Below, piece by piece: positions 8,131 through 13,732 of a stretch of 13,732 bases of DNA. The translations under genes were made by a program, and so were the position numbers. The stretch is taken from NCBI GenBank assembly GCA_937942935.1, contig CALDGT010000999.1:1-13732 (forward strand). Reading direction: 5' to 3'. The notes under the pieces are model-generated. The model searched no databases and was not told the DNA's origin. It worked only from the letters and a program-made list of their open reading frames with translations. Every line of letters starts with the position of its first letter. Within the stretch, counting starts at the first letter, position 1. Source of the stretch: an uncultured Chloroflexota bacterium. Its GTDB lineage: Bacteria > Chloroflexota > Anaerolineae > Aggregatilineales > Phototrophicaceae.

Positions 8131-9636
8131 TTAGGATTTTCGTCGCTTTGGTTTATATTCCAGCTCATCTATTAAAGAAGGCGTTAATTCTCCATCATCT
8201 GTCAATCGAATGGGGATATTGTTATCATCCTCACGATTTTTGGCTTTTTCATAATAACTATCATCGCCATAAAGTCGTTTGCGTTCACGAGCGACTTCGC
8301 GGTCTATTTGGCGTTCTCGCATAGATGCAATAAACCCATATTTCGAGAAATATTCCATGAATTGGCTCAATAATCCTAAGCCCCAAAAGAAGGCAATCCA
8401 CCATGTCCAATGAAAAATAAATTGGTTAACGGCTAAATAAATTAGCACATGGGTGATAAGTTCGCCTTGGGCTTTGCCACGTTTACGGACTTTATGAGCC
8501 ACTTGCACCCGTAGATTTTGTTCTGGCGTGAGGTCTGGGTTATATTCATACCCATTCTCATCGTCATCATCTTTTTTAACATCTTTGATGTCAATTTTGC
8601 CGCCATCCGATTTGACATGGATAATGGGACGAGAGCCAAAATTCACAGTTGCTTCCCATTTTTTTGCCTCGTCTTTGGATTTTAGGTCATGGATTTGGCT
8701 TTCTTCCGCCCAATTTTCAATCACCTTATCAAGACGTTCTACGACAACATTTGGCGATATACTGAGAGGTGTTTGTTCTTTTGGCGCAATTTGCATCACA
8801 GGCGAAAATTCGCTCGCGCCTTGTATCGCTTCACGATACGCATTTACCAATGCAGTTGCAGATGGATAGCGGTCATCGCGGTTTTTCGCTAGTGCTTTTA
8901 ATAAAACTGCTTCAACTGTGGGCGGAATATTAGGATTAATCTCGCGTGGTGATGGTGGTTTTTCTGTAATTTGCGAATGGATGATAGCATACGAAGTATC
9001 ACCCATAAACGGGACACGTCCTGTCACCAATTCATATAGCACCACGCCAAGCGAATAAACATCAGTACGATTATCAAGGTCTTTATTACCTTGTGCTTGT
9101 TCTGGTGAAATATAATGCGGTGTGCCAAGCATCACATCGGCAGACATGGTGCTTTCGCCCGATTGGGTAGCGCGTGCCAAACCAAAATCCATCAGGTAAA
9201 CATCATCACGTTCATCTACCATAATGTTACTTGGCTTAATATCGCGGTGTAAAATCCCTTTTTGGTGGGCATATTCTAGCGCAGACCCAACACGCTCCAT
9301 AATCCGCAATACTTCGCGGGGCGGGACGGGTCCCTCACGTAAAATCGCTTTGAGGGTGCGCCCGTCTATATACTTCATGACCAAATAGGGTTGCCCCTCA
9401 TAACTATCATAGTCATAGATTGGGACAATATAGGGATGGTCTAATTTGGCGATAATACGCGCTTCACGCTCAAACCGCGCCAAAAAGTTTTCATCTTGGG
9501 CGATGGTCTGGTGCATAATTTTAATAGCGACTGCCCTATCTAATTTGCGTTGATGCGCTTTATAAACAGTTGCCATGCCACCAACACCAATTTTTTCTAA
9601 AACTTCATATTGTCCTAAAACCAAGTTCTCAGACAT
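8131..9636 (-). CDS. Kinase 2: Hanks-type Ser/Thr protein kinase with one 2TM module
   Basis: 501 residues. Seen: a kinase domain at about 10-272, with glycine loop GVGGMATV (17-24), Lys39, Glu58, HRDIKPSN (130-137, Asp132), DFG (150-152), GTPHYISPE with Thr172, and DVYSLGV (192-198). All catalytic residues are intact. The linker (about 273-375) is highly charged and includes a run of acidic residues near 356-360. A 2TM module follows with helices at about 391-409 and 411-430, then a charged juxtamembrane helix (EVARERKRLYG, 447-457). The C-terminal motif is IRLTDDGELTPSLIDEL (476-492), ending in a basic tip. Both termini are predicted to be cytoplasmic. The start is 5 bp after the stop of the 81-aa gene and its weak AGGT ribosome binding site overlaps that stop, so translation is probably coupled. 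It is closest to kinase 3 by eye. Confidence 0.93.
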   Translation of the reverse strand: MSENLVLGQYEVLEKIGVGGMATVYKAHQRKLDRAVAIKIMHQTIAQDENFLARFEREARIIAKLDHPYIVPIYDYDSYEGQPYLVMKYIDGRTLKAILREGPVPPREVLRIMERVGSALEYAHQKGILHRDIKPSNIMVDERDDVYLMDFGLARATQSGESTMSADVMLGTPHYISPEQAQGNKDLDNRTDVYSLGVVLYELVTGRVPFMGDTSYAIIHSQITEKPPSPREINPNIPPTVEAVLLKALAKNRDDRYPSATALVNAYREAIQGASEFSPVMQIAPKEQTPLSISPNVVVERLDKVIENWAEESQIHDLKSKDEAKKWEATVNFGSRPIIHVKSDGGKIDIKDVKKDDDDENGYEYNPDLTPEQNLRVQVAHKVRKRGKAQGELITHVLIYLAVNQFIFHWTWWIAFFWGLGLLSQFMEYFSKYGFIASMRERQIDREVARERKRLYGDDSYYEKAKNREDDNNIPIRLTDDGELTPSLIDELEYKPKRRKS

Positions 9637-9641
9637 GCGAC

Positions 9642-9887
9642 CTACTTCTGGTTATCATCGTTGACCAATTCATCACGATATTTTTTGAGGGTTTTCATCT
9701 CTACAATAAAACTATCGGTCAATTCTCCCTCATCTGTCATGCGAATAGCGGGCATTTCGTATACCGATTCATGTTCGCGCGGAGCATCTTCTGGTTTAGC
9801 AGACAGATTTTTGTGCTTTGTCCACCAAAACAAAATTCCCGCACCTATAAGCGCGAGTATGATAATTATGACAAGAATAATTTCCAT
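9642..9887 (-). CDS. 81-aa single-helix membrane protein carrying the kinase tail motif
   Basis: Small protein placed between two kinase genes. Seen: one strongly hydrophobic helix at residues 2-22, followed by WTKHK, so the C-terminal 55 residues should be cytoplasmic by the positive-inside rule. Residues 48-64 read IRMTDEGELTDSFIVEM, an ungapped match to the C-terminal motif of the three neighbouring kinases. A charged end, KTLKKYRDEL and on, follows. There is no kinase domain. The shared motif and the tight operon position (34 bp after kinase 3, 5 bp before kinase 2) argue strongly that the gene is real. It may be a phosphorylation substrate, an adaptor that brings the kinases together, or a decoy that competes for whatever binds the tails. 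It could also be the remnant of a truncated kinase copy. The ribosome binding site is weak (GGA 8 nt upstream). Confidence 0.82.
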   Translation of the reverse strand: MEIILVIIIILALIGAGILFWWTKHKNLSAKPEDAPREHESVYEMPAIRMTDEGELTDSFIVEMKTLKKYRDELVNDDNQK

Positions 9888-9921
9888 GTCTCAATCCAAA
9901 TTGTGCTAATCTATAGCTAGT

Positions 9922-11577
9922 TCACCGACTTTTGCGCCGAGATTGATAATCTTCTTCTTCTAGCTGTTGAATAAAACTTTCAGAAAGTTCACCGTCTTCG
10001 GTTAAGCGAATCCCACGGTCATCGTTAAAATCATTTTTCGACTTCTCATAATCGGCAGTCCCATACAGGCGGGCGCGTTCTCGTTCCATCTCGCGGGCAA
10101 TCAGCGATTCGCGTTTTTCTCGCCCTCGACCATATTGGTTATAATATTCCATATAATGGGCAAACATCCCAATTCCCCACCCAAACAAAATAATAAAGGG
10201 CCACGGAAAGATAAATTCGCCTGCGCCAATACTGATGAATAACCAAATCATAAACATCAACGCATTCATAGAGACAAATGCCGCGCCATGAATCATTAAG
10301 CCTTGTCGTTCTTCCAGTTTTTTCTCAATCCGTTTACGAATGATTTCTTCGGGTGTCATACCCTTTTTCATCAGCTTTATCTCCTTGTCGGTATAAAACC
10401 CTTCAGTGCCGTCTGGGGCGGTGGTCAATTTTGCACCCGGTTGCCAACTGCTCTTTTTTGAATCCCAATTCCAATTATTTTTTTCGGCAGTATCTTTGGC
10501 TTGTTCAACTGCTTTTTTCACTTCTTCACGCACAACATGAAACGCATTACGAATTTCTGTGCCTGCCTTACGCAATTCATCCCGCAATTCGCTTGATGAT
10601 TCCGATTGCTTTTTGGTGACATTAATTTTACCCGGTGTGGGTGGGATAGGCGGAACAGGGGGTGGTGGCATGGTAGCCACACGCGGACGAATGGGCGGAG
10701 TGACTTTTTGTGATGAATCATTGGATTGTACAAATTTTGGTGGTGCATCACCTGCTTGCAACGCCTCACGAAATGCCGAAACTAAGGCTTTCGGTGTGGA
10801 ATAACGGTCATCCCTGTTTTTCGACAATGCTTTCAATACCACCGATTCGACTGCTGGTGTGATAGTTGGGTTTATTTGGCGCGGTGGTGGCGGTGTTTCT
10901 GTAATTTGGGCGTGGATAATGGCATACGATGTATCACCCACAAATGGCACTCTGCCAGTGAGCATTTCATACAAAACAACGCCTAACGAATAAACATCCG
11001 CACGCGCATCTAAATCTTTGTTACCTTGTGCTTGTTCTGGCGAAATATAATGTGGTGTGCCGAGCATTACATCTGCCGACATGGTGCTTTCACCTGCTTG
11101 TGCCAAACGTGCCAAGCCAAAATCCATGAGGAAAGCATCACCACGGTCATCTATGATGATATTGCTTGGCTTAATATCGCGGTGCAATACCCCCCGACCA
11201 TGTGCAAAATCTAATGCAGACCCAACCGCCGCTAAGATATGCAATACTTCATCGGTTTCGAGAGGTTCAGAACGCAATAAATCTTTGAGTGTGCGCCCCT
11301 GCACATATTTCATCACCAAATAGGGTTGTCCATTATGCTCATCATAATCATAAATCGGGACAATATGAGCATGGTCTAAGCTGGCAACAATCCGCGCCTC
11401 GCGTTCAAAACGTGCCAAAAAATTTGTATCTTGAGAAATATTTTGGTGCATCACCTTAATAGCGACATCACGGTCTAGGCGTGGTTGACGAGCTTTGAAT
11501 ACCGTTGCCATGCCACCCGACCCAATTTTTTCTACAATTTGATACGCACCTACTTGTGCGCCATTTTCAAATGCCAT
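9922..11577 (-). CDS. Kinase 3: Hanks-type Ser/Thr protein kinase with Pro-rich linker and one 2TM module
   Basis: 551 residues. Seen: a kinase domain at about 12-274, with glycine loop GSGGMATV (19-26), Lys41, Glu60, HRDIKPSN (132-139, Asp134), DFG (152-154), GTPHYISPE with Thr174, and DVYSLGV (194-200). The linker differs from those of the other two kinases: a Pro-rich stretch at 294-315 (TMPPPPVPPIPPTP), then a charged amphipathic helix at about 325-368 that could form a coiled coil. A 2TM module follows, with helices at about 427-449 and 456-478, then a juxtamembrane EMERERARLYG (496-506). The C-terminal motif is IRLTEDGELSESFIQQL (523-539), ending in SRRKSR. The gene starts 16 bp after the six-helix membrane protein gene, with only a weak AGGG upstream, and probably depends on that operon's promoter. 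Confidence 0.93.
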   Translation of the reverse strand: MAFENGAQVGAYQIVEKIGSGGMATVFKARQPRLDRDVAIKVMHQNISQDTNFLARFEREARIVASLDHAHIVPIYDYDEHNGQPYLVMKYVQGRTLKDLLRSEPLETDEVLHILAAVGSALDFAHGRGVLHRDIKPSNIIIDDRGDAFLMDFGLARLAQAGESTMSADVMLGTPHYISPEQAQGNKDLDARADVYSLGVVLYEMLTGRVPFVGDTSYAIIHAQITETPPPPRQINPTITPAVESVVLKALSKNRDDRYSTPKALVSAFREALQAGDAPPKFVQSNDSSQKVTPPIRPRVATMPPPPVPPIPPTPGKINVTKKQSESSSELRDELRKAGTEIRNAFHVVREEVKKAVEQAKDTAEKNNWNWDSKKSSWQPGAKLTTAPDGTEGFYTDKEIKLMKKGMTPEEIIRKRIEKKLEERQGLMIHGAAFVSMNALMFMIWLFISIGAGEFIFPWPFIILFGWGIGMFAHYMEYYNQYGRGREKRESLIAREMERERARLYGTADYEKSKNDFNDDRGIRLTEDGELSESFIQQLEEEDYQSRRKSR

Positions 11578-11593
11578 GCCGTTTTCCCTACCC

Positions 11594-12421
11594 TTATTGA
11601 TTATTCACATCCGCATCATCTTCATTGAGTGCGGCATTTATTTTGCGCTGTAAGTCTGGGTCTATCTTATCCGAAATAGATTCATCTATGATGATAGGCT
11701 TGATTTCTGGAATGTCCACAATCATTTCATCAGATGATTTCGCTTGCGGTTTCGTAAATTGCGAAAAATCGTATTCCCCAGCAGAATTTCTAACGATTTC
11801 TTTAGATGTATACGTAGAATCATCGGTTTTTGTTTCATTTTTGGGTAATTCAGCCACTTTTTGGCGCATTTCGAGCAAATATACCCGATAATGGTTGCCG
11901 AGCATCATCCCCCCTAGCCCAATAAATATGGCAGGCAAGGCATAACCGATGATGGTGCTAAACGCCGCAGAGAATATAACCAATTCAAACAACATCCACA
12001 AGAATACAAATGTAGCCAATCCGCCCAAAATAAGATTTCGCCCCATCACCACATCATTTTTGTTTTGGGTACGCCTGCCATAAGCCTGTAACCCAACACC
12101 AAAAAAGACCACATATAACGCCCATAAAAATGTCCATGAACGCCAATGGTTGGTCAGCGTTTGATACAACAAAATCACACCTGTAAGCAAAACAACAATC
12201 GCTGGAAATATCAAACGGGCATATTGTTGCGACTTAGCTTGAATAGAAACATGCAACATCGCCAAACCGGGTAAAATGATAAAAAATGACCATGTTAGCC
12301 CAAGCCAATCAAATCCGGTGAGTTGTGCCAATAAAATTAATGCGCCAATGACGACCAGCGCCACTGGCAATGCAAACGCCTGATATGGTTTGAGGCGTTC
12401 TAGCAAAGTATTCATGTTCAT
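11594..12421 (-). CDS. Six-helix membrane protein, LiaI/LiaF-like transmembrane region
   Basis: 275 residues. Seen: six hydrophobic helices at about 16-33, 42-60, 70-87, 94-113, 129-151 and 158-176. Short loops include repeated patterns of the form helix-GxxLLxxxLTxxxW-helix (for example GVILLYQTLTNHW), reminiscent of the LiaI-LiaF-like/DUF5668 membrane region. A hydrophilic C-terminal tail of about 95 residues follows, rich in acidic residues and Ser/Thr, and probably cytoplasmic. Known: LiaF-type proteins restrain cell-envelope stress signalling, but similar helices occur in many uncharacterised proteins, so the match is at fold level only. It is the first gene of the apparent kinase operon and lies 16 bp before kinase 3. 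A role as membrane partner or sensor for the kinases, with its Ser/Thr-rich tail as a possible substrate, is inferred from position. The tail lacks the IRLTxDGEL motif. Met3 is an alternative start. Confidence 0.78.
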   Translation of the reverse strand: MNMNTLLERLKPYQAFALPVALVVIGALILLAQLTGFDWLGLTWSFFIILPGLAMLHVSIQAKSQQYARLIFPAIVVLLTGVILLYQTLTNHWRSWTFLWALYVVFFGVGLQAYGRRTQNKNDVVMGRNLILGGLATFVFLWMLFELVIFSAAFSTIIGYALPAIFIGLGGMMLGNHYRVYLLEMRQKVAELPKNETKTDDSTYTSKEIVRNSAGEYDFSQFTKPQAKSSDEMIVDIPEIKPIIIDESISDKIDPDLQRKINAALNEDDADVNNQ

Positions 12422-12427
12422 CTTATA
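12422..12427 (-). promoter_or_regulatory. Possible -10 element abutting the membrane-protein start
   Basis: The minus strand reads GGTTATAAG immediately before ATG 12421. It resembles the GTTATAAT strings before three other genes here. If used, transcription would begin about 6-8 nt later, near the second in-frame ATG (12415-12413), giving an almost leaderless message starting at Met3. A CTGACG about 19 bp upstream is a poor -35. The assignment is weak. Confidence 0.25.
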
Positions 12428-12450
12428 ACCTAACTCAACATCTTAGCGTC

Positions 12451-12472
12451 AGGGCGCAACAGGGTGCGCCCT
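12451..12472. terminator. GC-rich hairpin between the exported protein and the kinase operon
   Basis: AGGGCGCA and TGCGCCCT form a perfect 8-bp stem with a 6-nt loop, 23 nt after the stop of the exported-protein gene and about 29 nt before the next start. In the minus-strand direction it is followed by GACGCTAAG, not a T-run, so it is either a partial terminator or an mRNA-stabilising element. It could make the downstream kinase operon less expressed than, or separate from, the exported protein. Confidence 0.5.
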
Positions 12473-12495
12473 TAACTTTAGTATTGGCATTTCTG

Positions 12496-13732
12496 TTATC
12501 GTATCGTTGGGTCGCTAATCCACACATCTGGCGAGAAGCGTGTCGCGCCGTCTATTCGCAAATTAGAGGTATAACCATATGTAAATTCATACACATTTAA
12601 TCCATTAAAAGTCGAAAGGACTGGCTTTGCCACACCCAAATTATTATCAAAAACCGACAACACAGGTTCGCAATTAATTTGTTGTGGTTCTGCACAAATT
12701 TCTAAGCCTACTTGCGCCACCCCTGCTTCTGGACGGTCTAACAGATAAGTCACACGCAGGTAATTCCACGAAACTTGTGTTTTGCTACCCGCTTCTAATG
12801 TCGGTTGACCCGCCCCACCGGTTGTTGGGACATCTGTACCCTGATACAACGCAAGTAATGGTCCGCTGGTGGTTGGTGTTGGGGTCGGTCCGGGACCATT
12901 ACACCAACTGGCATCGCAAAATGTCAGGGGTTTCACGCCATCTAATGTCGGCAAGGTACGGAAAACTTCTATATCCATTGTTGTCCAGCGGCGGTCAATA
13001 TACAACGCAAAGTTATCACCACTGACGAACATCATATTCGATTCGCCATAATTACGATACCATGCCCGAAATTCTGTCCCAGAGGGCATAATTCCCATAT
13101 ATTGGCGTGTGCCAACATCCAAGTACGAAAACGCATTGCGCGATTCTGCCATATAACGACTATCTTGAACTTGTTCGGCTTGGGCATCTTCTGGTGGCGG
13201 ATTTTCGACCACACTATTCGCCGTAAATTCGATAAGTTCACAAAAATCGGGCGATGAGCCTAATGTTTCATCTACCACAAACGCATACGCATTTTGGGCA
13301 ATCAAGACCAACCCCTGCACGAGTGGCTCACAACGATCTACAGGATTCACACCTTGCCAACCATTCGGACGGACTGTCGCGCCTAATAATGCCGTCGTGA
13401 CTGCCTCGATATTATACCGCAGGTTACGGAGTGTTAGTGCAGGTGAAGCAGTGAGACCGGGCAACAATCGTGGACGTTGAGAGGCGGGCAATTTTTCTGT
13501 GAGGAGCAATTCAAAATCGGCATTAATATCAACTGCAAGGGTTGGCGATGTGCCATCCATCCCGACTTGCCAAATCCAACCAGAAGGGCGGACATTCACC
13601 CCAAATAATTCATTTGCGAGGCGTTCCAAGTCGCCACGCACCGCCAATGTTTGGTCGGTTAGGGCTTGATTCACAATCACTTGTTCGCCAATAACAGTAT
13701 TGTACGCCACCGAAATCAAATCATTGGTGAGT
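12496..13732 (-). CDS. Exported repeat protein of unknown function, 5' end outside window
   Basis: The frame is open from the window edge to the TAA at 12498-12496, so 411 codons are visible and the N-terminus is missing. A TTG at 13719 could be read as a start, but the same frame continues upstream (LTND), so no start is claimed. Seen: two copies of a module of about 73 residues, each containing R-x-[DN]-[LI]-E-x(6)-L-x-G-x-x-VRP-x-GW. Then come a Cys-containing region, an acidic Pro/Gln-rich spacer, a YRNYGESNM/ALYIDRRW region, a short TPTPTTS linker and a beta-rich C-terminal domain with paired Cys. Low lysine content, Thr/Pro linkers and several cysteines suggest a protein outside the cytoplasm, perhaps a lipoprotein, but no signal peptide is in view. 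I do not recognise the family. It directly precedes the kinase operon on the same strand. Confidence 0.8.
   Translation of the reverse strand, partial: LTNDLISVAYNTVIGEQVIVNQALTDQTLAVRGDLERLANELFGVNVRPSGWIWQVGMDGTSPTLAVDINADFELLLTEKLPASQRPRLLPGLTASPALTLRNLRYNIEAVTTALLGATVRPNGWQGVNPVDRCEPLVQGLVLIAQNAYAFVVDETLGSSPDFCELIEFTANSVVENPPPEDAQAEQVQDSRYMAESRNAFSYLDVGTRQYMGIMPSGTEFRAWYRNYGESNMMFVSGDNFALYIDRRWTTMDIEVFRTLPTLDGVKPLTFCDASWCNGPGPTPTPTTSGPLLALYQGTDVPTTGGAGQPTLEAGSKTQVSWNYLRVTYLLDRPEAGVAQVGLEICAEPQQINCEPVLSVFDNNLGVAKPVLSTFNGLNVYEFTYGYTSNLRIDGATRFSPDVWISDPTIR
13357..13437 (-). repeat. Protein repeat unit 2 core (VRPNGW)
   Basis: Encodes RYNIEAVTTALLG followed by ATVRPNGW, the second visible copy of the module. 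More copies may lie upstream, outside the window. Confidence 0.65.
13576..13653 (-). repeat. Protein repeat unit 1 core (VRPSGW)
   Basis: Encodes a helix-like segment, RGDLERLANELFG, followed by VNVRPSGW. It aligns without gaps over 22 residues with the unit at 13357-13437, sharing Arg, Glu, Leu-x-Gly and VRP-x-GW. The spacing between the two units is 73 residues. Confidence 0.65.

Larger units (their letters stand above)
5940..11577 (-). repeat. Paralogous kinase gene array
   Basis: Three kinase genes of the same architecture lie head to tail, with the small tail-motif gene inserted between kinases 3 and 2. Their kinase domains align with almost no gaps, and the activation segments share GESTxSAD and MLGTPHYISPEQ. 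Kinases 2 and 3 still share identical DNA in places, for example TTACCTTGTGCTTGTTCTGG on the plus strand near 9087 and 11021. Linkers and membrane modules differ much more. The pattern fits tandem duplication followed by divergence. Confidence 0.8.

Noticed and set aside
9888..9921. A separate promoter (TATAGA) for the 81-aa gene
   Set aside because: The hexamer is a poor match with no -35, and the short gaps on both sides are better explained by co-transcription.
13717..13719. TTG as the start codon of the exported repeat protein
   Set aside because: The same frame stays open to the window edge and a secreted protein should have a signal peptide, so the real start probably lies outside.
1..13732. 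CRISPR arrays, tRNA or rRNA genes, insertion sequences, integrase or attachment sites
   Set aside because: No regular direct repeats with spacers, cloverleaf-like or conserved rRNA sequence, transposase motifs or flanking inverted repeats were seen; the repeats present are paralogous coding sequence.

Overview
The window is a compact, moderately AT-rich stretch of bacterial chromosome. Nearly all genes lie on the minus strand and gaps are mostly under 75 bp. The gene content suggests a Chloroflexota bacterium, probably Anaerolineae-like: Hanks-type Ser/Thr kinases with C-terminal 2TM membrane modules, a YacP-like NYN nuclease ending in an acidic SDAEVEEWL-type tail, a GT-C glycosyltransferase with an outer beta-rich domain, and secreted repeat and LysM proteins. 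This placement is inferred from protein character, not from a marker gene. No tRNA, rRNA, CRISPR array, insertion sequence or phage gene was seen.

Left part (1-4088, minus strand): the end nearest base 1 holds the N-terminal 197 codons of a membrane-anchored LysM protein, cut by the window edge. Immediately upstream is a saccharopine-dehydrogenase/trans-acting-enoyl-reductase-like oxidoreductase with its own probable promoter. Further upstream are a YacP/NYN-domain RNase and a large GT39/ArnT-like membrane glycosyltransferase. A 55-bp divergent spacer separates the glycosyltransferase from the only plus-strand gene, a PfkB-family kinase (4144-5052).

Right part (5119-13732, minus strand) is the main interest. 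Transcription runs from high to low coordinates: an exported protein with internal repeats (5' end outside the window), a hairpin, a six-helix LiaF-like membrane protein, kinase 3 (551 aa), an 81-aa single-helix membrane protein, kinase 2 (501 aa), kinase 1 (712 aa, with its own promoter and two 2TM modules), and a 251-aa helical-repeat protein of unknown role. From the membrane protein to kinase 2 the gaps are 16, 34 and 5 bp, which suggests one operon.

The most striking observation is that four consecutive proteins (three kinases and the 81-aa protein) share a 17-residue cytoplasmic C-terminal motif of the form IR[LM]T-x-[DE]-GEL-[TS]-x-S-[LF]-[IV]-x-[EQ]-[ML]. The 81-aa protein is essentially one membrane helix plus this motif, so it looks like a kinase-less partner, substrate or decoy. 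The kinases lack PASTA or other large extracytoplasmic sensor domains. I infer a membrane-tethered kinase module that communicates through the shared tail and may take its input from the LiaF-like and exported proteins; no function is proven.
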